From positions 2,046,001-2,110,000 of the forward strand of contig JALJCQ010000001.1 in the NCBI GenBank assembly GCA_023091665.1: a DNA stretch of 64,000 nucleotides. Reading direction: 5' to 3'. This stretch comes from Pythium myriotylum (taxonomy: Eukaryota; Oomycota; Peronosporomycetes; Pythiales; Pythiaceae). Positions 32,522 through 45,798 of the stretch are shown here, in pieces. The notes below the pieces were generated by a model. It was not told the origin of the DNA. It saw only the letters and a program-made list of their open reading frames with translations, and did no database searches. Position 1 is the first letter of the stretch, and every line of letters starts with the position of its first letter. Both the position numbers and the translations under genes were made by a program.

Positions 32522-35500
32522 ATGAGCCCAAGCCCAGCCGACTCTGCCTCCACCGACTTCGCCTCCCCAGCCTTCGCCATGGATTCGACCACCCCAGCTC
32601 GCATCAACAAGTTCGACGGAACCAACTTCCACACATGGAAGTTCAAGATGCAGATGGTGCTCGAAGAACGCGATGTCTGGGAAGTTGTCTGTGGAGAGGT
32701 CAAACTCGAGCAGTGCCAGACCGACGCGGACCGAGCCCTCTTCAAGAAGAAGTCTCGCAAGGCGCTCGCGATGATCTGTCTCGCGATGGAAGACTCGCAG
32801 CTCCCGCTGGTTCGGTCGGCGAGTGGTGCGCAAGATGCATGGTCAAGACTGGAAGAACACTTCGAGAAGAAGAGCCTTGCCAACAAGCTCTTTCTTCGTC
32901 GTCGTTTCTTCACGACCATGATGGAAGAAGGTGACGATGTGCTCACGCACATCAACAAGCTCAAGACCCTGGCCGAGCAACTCGACGCAGTCGGCGCTCC
33001 GGTCAGCGAAGACGACTTGGTGATCACGCTTCTCGGCAGTCTCAGCGAGTCGTACCAGTTCCTCATCACGGCGTTGGAGTCGCGTGTCGACGCACTCACG
33101 TGGGAACTCGTGACGTCTCGGCTGCTCCATGAAGACATGAAGCGCAAGGAGCAAGGTGGCGACGGAGCCACGCTTGGCCAAGCGTTCATGACAAGTGACG
33201 CGAAGCCCAAGGGCCGTGCAGTCAAGAAGACTGGCACGTGCAACTACTGCGGCAAGATCGGTCATTGGGCCGCGGAGTACCACTCGCGTGTCAAGGACAA
33301 CGGCAACGGCAACGGCAACTCCGGCGGCAACGGCAACGGCAACTCCGGCGGCAACGGCAACGGCAACGGAAACGGCAACCCTCGGCAACGGTTCCAGCGA
33401 GCCAACCTTGCGCGAGATGAAGACCCCGGCGAGTACCTGTTCTCGGTCGGGAAGACCCAAGGCAAGTCGAGTCAATCCACGGCGTGGTTGGTCGACTCGG
33501 GTGCGACTCAGCACATGTCGCGAACCAAGCAGTTCATGATGAACTACAGGAAGATCGACCCAGTCGACGTGCATCTGGCCGATGATGGCACGGTCCAAGC
33601 GGTCGGCGTGGGAGACATTCTCATGTCGATGAAGACTCCAAGCGGTGTCAAGAAGGGTTTGCTCACCAACGTGTGGCATATCCCCAAGCTCAGCCGCAAC
33701 CTGTTCTCGGTCGGAAGATTCACGGAGGACGTTGCTCCCGTGACGTTCGACAAGGACGGTTGCTTCGTCGTTCTCAAGGGCGCCAAGCGGACCATCGGCA
33801 CTCGTATCGGCAAGGGTCTGTTCAAGCTCAACATGTCTCCAGTGTCGACTGAAGCAGCCCACGCCGCCAGTACAAGACGAGGTCGCGCCATGTCCAAGTC
33901 GTACCTGTGGCACCTCCGACTCGGTCACATCGGCTTCAGCGGTCTCGAAGCCATCGTCAAGAAGGACCTCGCCGACGGACTCGACATTGGGTCTGTGCAA
34001 GAGTGGGAGGTCTGTGAAGGCTGTGCACTCGGCAAGCTGACTCGCGTCAAGTTCCAGTCGGGCACGACCAAGCGGTCTGCGAATCTGCTTGACGTCGTGT
34101 ACAGCGATGTGGCCGGCCCCATGAAGACTCCGACTTTCGGCGGCATGAAGTACTTTGCCACCTTCACCGACGACAAGTCTCGACTGTGCAAGTTGTACCT
34201 GATGCGGTCCAAGGACGAAGTCTACGACAAGTTCGTCGAGTTCGTCAACTGGGCCGAGAACCAAACCGGTCGTCGAGTCAAGGTGCTTCGAACCGACGGC
34301 GGCGGCGAGTACCAGTCGGCCAAACTTGCCAAGTTCTGCCGCAAGCGTGGCATCGAGCACGACGTCACGCCGCCATACACGCCTCAGTTGAACGGTGTGG
34401 GGGAGCGCATGAACCGAACCATCGGTGAGTGTGGTCGTTGCAAGCTCCACCATGCCAACTTGTCCGGGAAAGCCGTCATGACTGCAGTCGAAGTTCGCAA
34501 CCGACTTCCGACCCGCGCTCAAGACTTGTACAAGTCGCCGTACGAAGAATGGTACGGCAAGAAGCCCTTGCTCGCCAACTTCAAGGTGTTCGGCTGCCAT
34601 GCGTACGTCCACGTGCCCAAGGAGAAGCGGTCGAAGTTCGACGCCCGAGCCATCTTGTGTCGGTTCCTCGGCTACTCGGACCACGAGAAGGCGTATCGGT
34701 TTGAAGAAATCGCAACCGGCCGGATCGTCATCAGTCGAGACGCACAGTTCATGGAAGACACATTCGACGATGGCAAGCGCGAAGAACCATGGAGCAAGTC
34801 CGTCGAGTTCCGCGACGATGAAGATGATGAGGATCAAGATGAAGCAACCGACAACCAAGATGATGAAGACATGGGTGAGCAGCCAGCCTCACCAGCACCA
34901 AGTCAGCGCAGCTACGAGCGACCGGAGTGGCAACAGGGCCAGCGGTCGCAGCGTCCAGCAGCACCAGCATCGGCCCAGCAGCCGAATGTCGACTACGCAC
35001 CAGGGTCCAAGCGCCACTCTCGCACGCACTCGCTCGAGAACCTGGCTGAACCGCCAGTTGAGAAGCGCTACGGACGGGTTGGTCGCACAAGTGGTGCGAC
35101 TCCACCACCCACGCAAGGTCCAAGGACATCGCTCGAAGATCTGTCTGCACTGCTCACGTCGATCGAAGAGGAAGGCGTAGAAGATGAAGACGAAGAAGGC
35201 GAAGACGTGCAAGAACAAGGGGGAGAAGATCAAGATCAAGATCACGATCACGAAGAGTTTGCTCTCGTCGTGAATTCAGGGGGAGAGTTGCCGACATCGT
35301 TCAAGTCGGCGATGGAATCCGACGACGCCAGCAACTGGAAGGAAGCCTGCGACTCCGAGCTTGAGTCGCTCAAGAAGAACGAGACCTGGGACCTAGTCCC
35401 TTTGCCAGCCGGACGCAAGGCCATCACCAGCAAGTGGGTGTTCAGGGTCAAAGAAACCGCCGAAGGACTCGTCGAGCGGTACAAGGCTCGACTCGTTGCC

Positions 35501-36427
35501 AAGGGGTTCCTGCAAAAGTACGGCATCGACTTCGAAGAGACGTTCGCACCCGTCGCCAAGTTCACGTCGATCCGCACCATCCTCAGCATCGCCGCTCGAC
35601 ACAAGCTCATGATCCATCAGATGGATGTCAAGACGGCGTTCCTGAACGGCAACCTCGACGAAGAAATCTACATGAAGCAGCCCGAAGGCTTCGTCGACCA
35701 GCGCCACCCCGACTACGTGTGCAAGCTCAAGCGCTCGCTCTACGGTCTCAAGCAGTCACCACGCATGTGGAACCAGACGATCGACGCCTTCATGCGCAGG
35801 GTCGGCTTCACCAAGTGCGAGATGGACCACTGCGTGTACGTCAAGCGGAGCGGCTCGGCGATGATCTTCGTGGTGATCTACGTCGACGACCTCGTCCTCG
35901 CCTGCAACAGCCTCGAGTTGCTCACGGCGACCAAGCGTGCACTCAGCGAACGCTTCGAGATGTCCGACCTCGGCGAACTCAAGTACTGCCTCGGCATGGA
36001 AGTTGATCAAGACCCCAAGTCCGGCGACGTGACCATGCGGCAGACCAAGTTCCTGCAGTCGATCCTGACCAAGTTCGGTATGCAAGACTGCAAACCAGTG
36101 AGGACTCCTCAAGACCCCGGACTCAAGCTGACCAAGGCCACGTGTGAAGGTGGTTGCAAGCACGAAGACACCATGAAGAACGTGCCGTACCGAAGTGCAG
36201 TCGGCGCACTGATGTACCTCATGGTCGGCACTCGACCAGACCTCGCAGCGGCAGTCGGCACACTCAGCCAGTTCGCCGCGGACCCGTGTCCAACACATTG
36301 GCAAGCTCTCAAGCGTGTGCTCCGGTATCTGCAAGCGACTCCGACCTACGGCCTGCAGTTCTCGGCATCGAACGACGGAAGACTGGTCGGCTACTCCGAC
36401 GCCGACTGGGCTGGCGACATCTGTTGA
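32522..36427 (+). pseudogene. Array unit 4: family A Gag-Pol truncated in RNase H
   Basis: 1301 residues. The coding sequence stops at [10 protein letters not shown] (36421) and joins an LTR start, whose first bases supply the stop. RNase H therefore keeps only its first acid. The zinc knuckle has lost its last Cys (WAAEY, TAC at 33278). Integrase has the DEYW deletion (near 34464) and NGVGER. The Asn-Gly tract is long, and the linker reads [12 protein letters not shown]. It has neither purine tract nor normal 3' end, so it cannot move autonomously. Confidence 0.92.
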
Positions 36428-36780
36428 AGATGATGCGCCTCGAACCCAGCGTCATCATTCCAGTTGAAGCTCGGCAGTTGAAGCTCGGCTGTAGAAGATT
36501 CTCCTGCAGAAGATTCTCCGTGGAAGATTCGACATGTGGAAGATTCGACATGTGGAAGATTCTCCGTCTGGTTCTGGTTTGAATCCAGTGCCACCCATCG
36601 ACTTCGTTGAAGTATCCACGAAGTCAGTTTATGTTTGCATATGTTTACGATAGGTAGGACATACATTTGATTACGGTAGCGTAGGACACACACAGACGGC
36701 TTAGAGGTAGCAGCAGCGAACTAAGTCCCGATCAATTCACTTTGCATGTTGCATCCCACCAACCAAGCGACCTTCCAACA
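36422..36780 (+). repeat. Family A LTR abutting truncated RNase H
   Basis: 359 bp, CATGTTGC variant. Its TGTTG is joined directly to GCGACATC, the same junction as at 40667, so the two are copies of a single event. Confidence 0.95.
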
Positions 36781-36784
36781 GGTT

Positions 36785-39700
36785 ATGAGCCCAAGCCCAG
36801 CCGACTCTGCCTCCACCGACTTCGCCTCCCCAGCCTTCGCCATGGATTCGACCACCCCAGCTCGCATCAACAAGTTCGACGGAACCAACTTCCACACATG
36901 GAAGTTCAAGATGCAGATGGTGCTCGAAGAACGCGACGTCTGGGAAGTTGTCTGTGGAGAGGTCAAACTCGAGCAGTGCCAGACCGACGCGGACCGAGCC
37001 CTCTTCAAGAAGAAGTCTCGCAAGGCGCTCGCGATGATCTGTCTCGCGATGGAAGACTCGCAGCTCCCGCTGGTTCGGTCGGCGAGTGGTGCGCAAGATG
37101 CATGGTCAAGACTGGAAGAACACTTCGAGAAGAAGAGCCTTGCCAACAAGCTCTTTCTTCGTCGTCGTTTCTTCACGACCATGATGGAAGAAGGTGACGA
37201 TGTGCTCACGCACATCAACAAGCTCAAGACCCTGGCCGAGCAACTCGACGCAGTCGGCGCTCCGGTCAGCGAAGACGACTTGGTGATCACGCTTCTCGGC
37301 AGTCTCAGCGAGTCGTACCAGTTCCTCATCACGGCGTTGGAGTCGCGTGTCGACGCGCTCACGTGGGAACTCGTGACGTCTCGGCTGCTCCAGGAAGACA
37401 TGAAGCGCAAGGAGCAAGGTGGCGACGGAGCCACGCTTGGCCAAGCGTTCATGACAAGTGACGCGAAGCCCAAGGGCCGTGCAGTCAAGAAGACTGGCAC
37501 GTGCAACTACTGCAGCAAGATCGGTCATTGGGCCGCGGAGTGCCACTCGCGTGTCAAGGACAACGGCAACGGCAACGGCAACGGCAACTCCGGCGGCAAC
37601 GGCAACGGCAACGGAAACGGCAACCCTCGGCAACGGTTCCAGCGAGCCAACCTTGCGCGAGATGAAGACCCCGGCGAGTACCTGTTCTCGGTCGGGAAGA
37701 CCCAAGGCAAGTCGAGTCAATCCACGGCGTGGTTGGTCGACTCGGGTGCGACTCAGCACATGTCGCGAACCAAGCAGTTCATGATGAACTACAGGAAGAT
37801 CGACCCAGTCGACGTGCATCTGGCCGATGATGGCACGGTCCAAGCGGTCGGCGTGGGAGACATTCTCATGTCGATGAAGACTCCAAGCGGTGTCAAGAAG
37901 GGTTTGCTCACCAACGTGTGGCATATCCCCAAGCTCAGCCGCAACCTGTTCTCGGTCGGAAGATTCACGGAGGACGTTGCTCCCGTGACGTTCGACAAGG
38001 ACGGTTGCTTCGTCGTTCTCAAGGGCGCCAAGCGGACCATCGGCACTCGAATCGGCAAGGGTCTGTTCAAGCTCAACATGTCTCCAGTGTCGACTGAAGC
38101 AGCCCACGCCGCCAGTACAAGACGAGGTCGCGCCATGTCCAAGTCGTACCTGTGGCACCTCCGACTCGGTCACATCGGCTTCAGCGGTCTCGAAGCCATC
38201 GTCAAGAAGGACCTCGCCGACGGACTCGACATTGGGTCTGTGCAAGAGTGGGAGGTCTGTGAAGGCTGTGCACTCGGCAAGCTGACTCGCGTCAAGTTCC
38301 AGTCGGGCACGACCAAGCGGTCTGCGAATCTGCTTGACGTCGTGTACAGCGATGTGGCCGGCCCCATGAAGACTCCGACTTTCGGCGGCATGAAGTACTT
38401 TGCCACCTTCACCGACGACAAGTCTCGACTGTGCAAGTTGTACCTGATGCGGTCCAAGGACGAAGTCTACGACAAGTTCGTCGAGTTCGTCAACTGGGCC
38501 GAGAACCAAACCGGTCGTCGAGTCAAGGTGCTTCGAACCGACGGCGGCGGCGAGTACCAGTCGGCCAAACTTGCCAAGTTCTGCCGCAAGCGTGGCATCG
38601 AGCACGACGTCACGCCGCCATACACGCCTCAGTTGAACGGTGTGGGGGAGCGCATGAACCGAACCATCGGTGAGTGTGGTCGTTGCAAGCTCCACCATGC
38701 CAACTTGTCCGGGAAAGCCGTCATGACTGCAGTCGAAGTTCGCAACCGACTTCCGACCCGCGCTCAAGACTTGTACAAGTCGCCGTACGAAGAATGGTAC
38801 GGCAAGAAGCCCTTGCTCGCCAACTTCAAGGTGTTCGGCTGCCATGCGTACGTCCACGTGCCCAAGGAGAAGCGGTCGAAGTTCGACGCCCGAGCCATCT
38901 TGTGTCGGTTCCTCGGCTACTCGGACCACGAGAAGGCGTATCGGTTTGAAGAAATCGCAACCGGCCGGATCGTCATCAGTCGAGACGCGCAGTTCATGGA
39001 AGACACATTCGACGATGGCAAGCGCGAAGAACCCTGGAGCAAGTCCGTCGAGTTCCGCGACGATGAAGATGATCAAGATCAAGATGAAGCAACCGACAAC
39101 CAAGATGATGAAGACATGGGTGAGCAGCCAGCCTCACCAGCACCAAGTCAGCGCAGCTACGAGCGACCGGAGTGGCAACAGGGCCAGCGGTCGCAGCGTC
39201 CAGCAGCACCAGCATCGGCCCAGCAGCCGAATGTCGACTACGCACCAGGGTCCAAGCGCCACTCTCGCACGCACTCGCTCGAGAACCTGGCTGAACCGCC
39301 AGTTGAGAAGCGCTACGGACGGGTTGGTCGCACAAGTGGTGCGACTCCACCACCCACGCAAGGTCCAAGGACATCGCTCGAAGATCTGTCTGCACTGCTC
39401 ACGTCGATCGAAGAGGAAGGCGTAGAAGATGAAGACGAAGAAGGCGAAGACGTGCAAGAACAAGGGGGAGAAGATCAAGATCAAGATCACGATCACGAAG
39501 AGTTTGCTCTCGTCGTGAATTCAGGGGGAGAGTTGCCGACATCGTTCAAGTCGGCGATGGAATCCGACGACGCCAGCAACTGGAAGGAAGCCTGCGACTC
39601 CGAGCTTGAGTCGCTCAAGAAGAACGAGACCTGGGACCTAGTCCCTTTGCCAGCCGGACGCAAGGCCATCACCAGCAAGTGGGTGTTCAGGGTCAAAGAA

Positions 39701-40672
39701 ACCGCCGAAGGACTCGTCGAGCGGTACAAGGCTCGACTCGTTGCCAAGGGGTTCCTGCAAAAGTACGGCATCGACTTCGAAGAGACGTTCGCACCCGTCG
39801 CCAAGTTCACGTCGATCCGCACCATCCTCAGCATCGCCGCTCGACACAAGCTCATGATCCATCAGATGGATGTCAAGACGGCGTTCCTGAACGGCAACCT
39901 CGACGAAGAAATCTACATGAAGCAGCCCGAAGGCTTCGTCGACCAGCGCCACCCCGACTACGTGTGCAAGCTCAAGCGCTCGCTCTACGGTCTCAAGCAG
40001 TCACCACGCATGTGGAACCAGACGATCGACGCCTTCATGCGCAAGGTCGGCTTCACCAAGTGCGAGATGGACCACTGCGTGTACGTCAAGCGGAGCGGCT
40101 CGGCGATGATCTTCGTGGTGATCTACGTCGACGACCTCGTCCTCGCCTGCAACAGCCTCGAGTTGCTCACGGCGACCAAGCGTGCACTCAGCGAACGCTT
40201 CGAGATGTCCGACCTCGGCGAACTCAAGTACTGCCTCGGCATGGAAGTTGATCAAGACCCCAAGTCCGGCGACGTGACCATGCGGCAGACCAAGTTCCTG
40301 CAGTCGATCCTGACCAAGTTCGGTATGCAAGACTGCAAACCAGTGAGGACTCCTCAAGACCCCGGACTCAAGCTGACCAAGGCCATGTGTGAAGGTGGTT
40401 GCAAGCACGAAGACACCATGAAGAACGTGCCGTACCGAAGTGCAGTCGGCGCACTGATGTACCTCATGGTCGGCACTCGACCAGACCTCGCAGCGGCAGT
40501 CGGCACACTCAGCCAGTTCGCCGCGGACCCGTGTCCAACACATTGGCAAGCTCTCAAGCGTGTGCTCCGGTATCTGCAAGCGACTCCGACCTACGGCCTG
40601 CAGTTCTCGGCATCGAACGACGGAAGACTGGTCGGCTACTCCGACGCCGACTGGGCTGGCGACATCTGTTGA
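36785..40672 (+). pseudogene. Array unit 5: family A Gag-Pol truncated in RNase H
   Basis: 1295 residues, ending at the same base of RNase H (GDI, 40666) as unit 4. It differs from unit 4 in the zinc knuckle (last Cys present, but CSKIGH for CGKIGH, base 37514), the shorter Asn-Gly tract, and LLQEDM for LLHEDM. It shares the DEYW loss (near 38710), NGVGER and [12 protein letters not shown]. The 3' halves of units 4 and 5 are thus closer than their 5' halves. Confidence 0.92.
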
Positions 40673-41025
40673 AGATGATGCGCCTCGAACCCAGCGTCAT
40701 CATTCCAGTTGAAGCTCGGCAGTTGAAGCTCGGCTGTAGAAGATTCTCCTGCAGAAGATTCTCCGTGGAAGATTCGACATGTGGAAGATTCGACATGTGG
40801 AAGATTCTCCGTCTGGTTCTGGTTTGAATCCAGTGCCACCCATCGACTTCGTTGAAGTATCCACGAAGTCAGTTTATGTTTGCATATGTTTACGATAGGT
40901 AGGACATACATTTGATTACGGTAGCGTAGGACACACACAGACGGCTTAGAGGTAGCAGCAGCGAACTAAGTCCCGATCAATTCACTTTGCATGTTGCATC
41001 CCACCAACCAAGCGACCTTCCAACA
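40667..41025 (+). repeat. Family A LTR abutting truncated RNase H (second copy of junction)
   Basis: 359 bp. The junction GCGACATC/TGTTG is identical to that at 36421/36422. The primer-binding site of unit 6 follows. Confidence 0.95.
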
Positions 41026-41029
41026 GGTT

Positions 41030-44000
41030 ATGAGCCCAAGCCCAGCCGACTCTGCCTCCACCGACTTCGCCTCCCCAGCCTTCGCCATGGATTCGACCAC
41101 CCCAGCTCGCATCAACAAGTTCGACGGAACCAACTTCCACACATGGAAGTTCAAGATGCAGATGGTGCTCGAAGAACGCGATGTCTGGGAAGTTGTCTGT
41201 GGAGAGGTCAAACTCGAGCAGTGCCAGACCGACGCGGACCGAGCCCTCTTCAAGAAGAAGTCTCGCAAGGCGCTCGCGATGATCTGTCTCGCGATGGAAG
41301 ACTCGCAGCTCCCGCTGGTTCGGTCGGCGAGTGGTGCGCAAGATGCATGGTCAAGACTGGAAGAACACTTCGAGAAGAAGAGCCTTGCCAACAAGCTCTT
41401 TCTTCGTCGTCGTTTCTTCACGACCATGATGGAAGAAGGTGACGATGTGCTCACGCACATCAACAAGCTCAAGACCCTGGCCGAGCAACTCGACGCAGTC
41501 GGCGCTTCGGTCAGCGAAGACGACTTGGTGATCACGCTTCTCGGCAGTCTCAGCGAGTCGTACCAGTTCCTCATCACGGCGTTGGAGTCGCGTGTCGACG
41601 CGCTCACGTGGGAACTCGTGACGTCTCGGGTGCTCCATGAAGACATGAAGCGCAAGGAGCAAGGTGGCGACGGAGCCACGCTTGGCCAAGCGTTCATGAC
41701 AAGTGACGCGAAGCCCAAGGGCCGTGCAGTCAAGAAGACTGGCACGTGCAACTACTGCGGCAAGATCGGTCATTGGGCCGCGGAGTACCACTCGCGTGTC
41801 AAGGACAACGGCAACGGCAACGGCAACTCCGGCGGCAACGGCAACGGCAACTCCGGCGGCAACGGCAACGGCAACGGAAACGGCAACCCTCGGCAACGGT
41901 TCCAGCGAGCCAACCTTGCGCGAGATGAAGACCCCGGCGAGTACCTGTTCTCGGTCGGGAAGACCCAAGGCAAGTCGAGTCAATCCACGGCGTGGTTGGT
42001 CGACTCGGGTGCGACTCAGCACATGTCGCGAACCAAGCAGTTCATGATGAACTACAGGAAGATCGACCCAGTCGACGTGCATCTGGCCGATGATGGCACG
42101 GTCCAAGCGGTCGGCGTGGGAGACATTCTCATGTCGATGAAGACTCCAAGCGGTGTCAAGAAGGGTTTGCTCACCAACGTGTGGCATATCCCCAAGCTCA
42201 GCCGCAACCTGTTCTCGGTCGGAAGATTCACGGAGGACGTTGCTCCCGTGACGTTCGACAAGGACGGTTGCTTCGTCGTTCTCAAGGGCGCCAAGCGGAC
42301 CATCGGCACTCGAATCGGCAAGGGTCTGTTCAAGCTCAACATGTCTCCAGTGTCGACTGAAGCAGCCCACGCCGCCAGTACAAGACGAGGTCGCGCCATG
42401 TCCAAGTCGTACCTGTGGCACCTCCGACTCGGTCACATCGGCTTCAGCGGTCTCGAAGCCATCGTCAAGAAGGACCTCGCCGACGGACTCGACATTGGGT
42501 CTGTGCAAGAGTGGGAGGTCTGTGAAGGCTGTGCACTCGGCAAGCTGACTCGCGTCAAGTTCCAGTCGGGCACGACCAAGCGGTCTGCGAATCTGCTTGA
42601 CGTCGTGTACAGCGATGTGGCCGGCCCCATGAAGACTCCGACTTTCGGCGGCATGAAGTACTTCGCCACCTTCACCGACGACAAGTCTCGACTGTGCAAG
42701 TTGTACCTGATGCGGTCCAAGGACGAAGTCTACGACAAGTTCGTCGAGTTCGTCAACTGGGCCGAGAACCAAACCGGTCGTCGAGTCAAGGTGCTTCGAA
42801 CCGACGGCGGCGGCGAGTACCAGTCGGCCAAACTTGCCAAGTTCTGCCGCAAGCGTGGCATCGAGCACGACGTCACGCCGCCATACACGCCTCAGTTGAA
42901 CGGTGTGGCGGAGCGCATGAACCGAACCATCGGTGAGTGTGGTCGTTGCAAGCTCCACCATGCCAACTTGTCCGGGAAAGCCGTCATGACTGCAGTCGAA
43001 GTTCGCAACCGACTTCCGACCCGCGCTCAAGACTTGTACAAGTCGCCGTACGAAGAATGGTACGGCAAGAAGCCCTTGCTCGCCAACTTCAAGGTGTTCG
43101 GCTGCCATGCGTACGTCCACGTGCCCAAGGAGAAGCGGTCGAAGTTCGACGCCCGAGCCATCTTGTGTCGGTTCCTCGGCTACTCGGACCACGAGAAGGC
43201 GTATCGGTTTGAAGAAATCGCAACCGGCCGGATCGTCATCAGTCGAGACGCGCAGTTCATGGAAGACACATTCGACGATGGCAAGCGCGAAGAACCCTTG
43301 AGCAAGTCCGTCGAGTTCCGCGACGATGAAGATGATCAAGATCAAGATGAAGCAACCGACAACCAAGATGATGAAGACATGGGTGAGCAGCCAGCCTCAC
43401 CAGCACCAAGTCAGCGCAGCTACGAGCGACCGGAGTGGCAACAGGGCCAGCGGTCGCAGCGTCCAGCAGCACCAGCATCGGCCCAGCAGCCGAATGTCGA
43501 CTACGCACCAGGGTCCAAGCGCCACTCTCGCACGCACTCGCTCGAGAACCTGGCTGAACCGCCAGTTGAGAAGCGCTACGGACGGGTTGGTCGCACAAGT
43601 GGTGCGACTCCACCACCCACGCAAGGTCCAAGGACATCGCTCGAAGATCTGTCTGCACTGCTCACGTCGATCGAAGAGGAAGGCGTAGAAGATGAAGACG
43701 AAGAAGGCGAAGACGTGCAAGAACAAGGGGGAGAAGATCAAGATCAAGATCACGATCACGAAGAGTTTGCTCTCGTCGTGAATTCAGGGGGAGAGTTGCC
43801 GACATCGTTCAAGTCGGCGATGGAATCCGACGACGCCAGCAACTGGAAGGAAGCCTGCGACTCCGAGCTTGAGTCGCTCAAGAAGAACGAAACCTGGGAC
43901 CTTGTCCCTTTGCCAGCCGGACGCAAGGCCATCACCAGCAAGTGGGTGTTCAAGGTCAAGGAAACCGCCGAAGGACTCGTCGAGCGGTACAAGGCTCGAC

Positions 44001-45421
44001 TCGTTGCCAAGGGGTTCCTGCAGAAGTACGGCATCGACTTCGAAGAGACGTTCGCACCCGTCGCCAAGTTCACGTCGATCCGCACCATCCTCAGCATCGC
44101 CGCTCGACACAAGCTCATGATCCATCAGATGGATGTCAAGACGGCGTTCCTGAACGGCAACCTCGACGAAGAAATCTACATGAAGCAGCCCGAAGGCTTC
44201 GTCGACCAGCGCCACCCCGACTACGTGTGCAAGCTCAAGCGCTCGCTCTACGGTCTCAAGCAGTCACCACGCATGTGGAACCAGACGATCGACGCCTTCA
44301 TGCGCAAGGTCGGCTTCACCAAGTGCGAGATGGACCACTGCGTGTACGTCAAGCGGAGCGGCTCGGCGATGATCTTCGTGGTGATCTACGTCGACGACCT
44401 CGTCCTCGCCTGCAACAGCCTCGAGTTGCTCACGGCGACCAAGCGTGCACTCAGCGAACGCTTCGAGATGTCCGACCTCGGCGAACTCAAGTACTGCCTC
44501 GGCATGGAAGTTGATCAAGACCCCAAGTCCGGCGACGTGACCATGCGGCAGACCAAGTTCCTGCAGTCGATCCTGACCAAGTTCGGTATGCAAGACTGCA
44601 AACCAGTGAGGACTCCTCAAGACCTCGGACTCAAGCTGACCAAGGCCATGTGTGAAGGTGGTTGCAAGCACGAAGACACCATGAAGAACGTGCCGTACCG
44701 AAGTGCAGTCGGCGCACTCATGTACCTCATGGTCGGCACTCGACCAGACCTCGCAGCGGCAGTCGGCACACTCAGCCAGTTCGCCGCGGACCCGTGTCCA
44801 ACACATTGGCAAGCTCTCAAGCGTGTGCTCCGGTATCTGCAAGCGACTCCGACCTACGGCCTGCAGTTCTCGGCATCGAACGACGGAAGACTGGTCGGCT
44901 ACTCCGACGCCGACTGGGCTGGCGACATCGAGTCACGTCGAAGCACCAGCGGCTACGTGTTCATGCTCAACGGCGGATGCATCAGCTGGCGCAGCAAGAA
45001 GCAGCGAACTGTCGCCCTCTCCTCGACCGAAGCAGAGTACATGGCTCTATCGGAAGCGATCCAAGAAGCCGTGTGGCTCAAGGCGTTCCTGTGCGAACTC
45101 GGCGAAGTTGCAAGTGACCAAGCGCTCACGGTGTACGAAGACAACCAAGGTGCCATCGCGTTGGCCAAGAACCCCGAGTTCCACAAGCGCACCAAGCACA
45201 TCGACATTCGCTACCACTTCGTTCGTGAGAAGGTCGAGGACGGCCAAGTGTGTCTGCAGTATTGCCCGACCCAAGACATGCTTGCCGACATCATGACCAA
45301 GCCGATCCCCACTGTCCAGTTCGACGTGCTCCGCACCAAGCTTGGTGTTCAAGACGCAGTCGAGTCGAGGGGGAGTGTTGAAGATGATGCGCCTCGAACC
45401 CAGCGTCATCATTCCAGTTGA
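41030..45421 (+). CDS. Array unit 6: family A Gag-Pol, open, zinc-knuckle and integrase lesions
   Basis: 1463 residues with full RNase H and the normal stop in the LTR. The last zinc-knuckle Cys is Tyr (TAC at 41786), as in unit 4 two positions away. The long Asn-Gly tract is also shared with unit 4. Integrase lacks DEYW (near 42973) but has NGVAER. Other marks are GASVSEDD and EEPLSKS, both shared with the minus-strand copy at 46900. RNA packaging and integration are probably impaired. Confidence 0.93.
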   Translation: MSPSPADSASTDFASPAFAMDSTTPARINKFDGTNFHTWKFKMQMVLEERDVWEVVCGEVKLEQCQTDADRALFKKKSRKALAMICLAMEDSQLPLVRSASGAQDAWSRLEEHFEKKSLANKLFLRRRFFTTMMEEGDDVLTHINKLKTLAEQLDAVGASVSEDDLVITLLGSLSESYQFLITALESRVDALTWELVTSRVLHEDMKRKEQGGDGATLGQAFMTSDAKPKGRAVKKTGTCNYCGKIGHWAAEYHSRVKDNGNGNGNSGGNGNGNSGGNGNGNGNGNPRQRFQRANLARDEDPGEYLFSVGKTQGKSSQSTAWLVDSGATQHMSRTKQFMMNYRKIDPVDVHLADDGTVQAVGVGDILMSMKTPSGVKKGLLTNVWHIPKLSRNLFSVGRFTEDVAPVTFDKDGCFVVLKGAKRTIGTRIGKGLFKLNMSPVSTEAAHAASTRRGRAMSKSYLWHLRLGHIGFSGLEAIVKKDLADGLDIGSVQEWEVCEGCALGKLTRVKFQSGTTKRSANLLDVVYSDVAGPMKTPTFGGMKYFATFTDDKSRLCKLYLMRSKDEVYDKFVEFVNWAENQTGRRVKVLRTDGGGEYQSAKLAKFCRKRGIEHDVTPPYTPQLNGVAERMNRTIGECGRCKLHHANLSGKAVMTAVEVRNRLPTRAQDLYKSPYEEWYGKKPLLANFKVFGCHAYVHVPKEKRSKFDARAILCRFLGYSDHEKAYRFEEIATGRIVISRDAQFMEDTFDDGKREEPLSKSVEFRDDEDDQDQDEATDNQDDEDMGEQPASPAPSQRSYERPEWQQGQRSQRPAAPASAQQPNVDYAPGSKRHSRTHSLENLAEPPVEKRYGRVGRTSGATPPPTQGPRTSLEDLSALLTSIEEEGVEDEDEEGEDVQEQGGEDQDQDHDHEEFALVVNSGGELPTSFKSAMESDDASNWKEACDSELESLKKNETWDLVPLPAGRKAITSKWVFKVKETAEGLVERYKARLVAKGFLQKYGIDFEETFAPVAKFTSIRTILSIAARHKLMIHQMDVKTAFLNGNLDEEIYMKQPEGFVDQRHPDYVCKLKRSLYGLKQSPRMWNQTIDAFMRKVGFTKCEMDHCVYVKRSGSAMIFVVIYVDDLVLACNSLELLTATKRALSERFEMSDLGELKYCLGMEVDQDPKSGDVTMRQTKFLQSILTKFGMQDCKPVRTPQDLGLKLTKAMCEGGCKHEDTMKNVPYRSAVGALMYLMVGTRPDLAAAVGTLSQFAADPCPTHWQALKRVLRYLQATPTYGLQFSASNDGRLVGYSDADWAGDIESRRSTSGYVFMLNGGCISWRSKKQRTVALSSTEAEYMALSEAIQEAVWLKAFLCELGEVASDQALTVYEDNQGAIALAKNPEFHKRTKHIDIRYHFVREKVEDGQVCLQYCPTQDMLADIMTKPIPTVQFDVLRTKLGVQDAVESRGSVEDDAPRTQRHHSS

Positions 45422-45439
45422 AGCTCGGCAGTTGAAGCT
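45376..45439 (+). repeat. LTR piece (bases 1-64) before a full LTR
   Basis: Same as at 22649 and 27398. The normal purine tract precedes it. Confidence 0.9.
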
Positions 45440-45798
45440 TGTTGAAGATGATGCGCCTCGAACCCAGCGTCATCATTCCAGTTGAAGCTCGGCAGTTGAA
45501 GCTCGGCTGTAGAAGATTCTCCTGCAGAAGATTCTCCGTGGAAGATTCGACATGTGGAAGATTCGACATGTGGAAGATTCTCCGTCTGGTTCTGGTTTGA
45601 ATCCAGTGCCACCCATCGACTTCGTTGAAGTATCCACGAAGTCAGTTTATGTTTGCATATGTTTACGATAGGTAGGACATACATATGATTATGGTAGCGT
45701 AGGACACACACAGACGGCTTAGAGGTAGCAGTAGCGAACTAAGTCCCGATCAATTCACTTTGCATTTTGCATCCCACCAACCAAGCGACCTTACAACA
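45440..45798 (+). repeat. Family A LTR at right end of the array
   Basis: 359 bp. The terminal part reads CTTACAACA instead of CTTCCAACA. It has CATTTTGC, unlike the inner array LTRs. It abuts family B gag at 45799, so the element ending here had inserted into a family B copy. Confidence 0.94.

Larger units (their letters stand above)
18002..45798 (+). mobile_element. Head-to-tail array of six family A units with shared single LTRs
   Basis: LTR starts at 18002, 22649, 27398, 32159, 36422, 40667 and 45376 are 4.2 to 4.8 kb apart. Between neighbours there is only one LTR (plus a 64-bp LTR piece in three cases) and no flanking DNA. No target duplication brackets individual units or the whole. 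Such (LTR-internal)n arrays arise by unequal crossing-over between LTRs. Independent insertions would give two LTRs each and 5-bp duplications. Confidence 0.92.

Noticed and set aside
36422..36780. LTRs abutting coding sequence read as solo LTRs.
   Set aside because: Each is followed by a primer-binding site and a full internal region, so they are 5' LTRs of the next unit, and no target duplication surrounds them singly.
18002..45798. Regularly spaced repeats as a CRISPR array or rDNA-like satellite.
   Set aside because: The period is 4.2-4.8 kb and the repeated unit is LTR plus copia ORF; no short spacers and no rRNA were seen.
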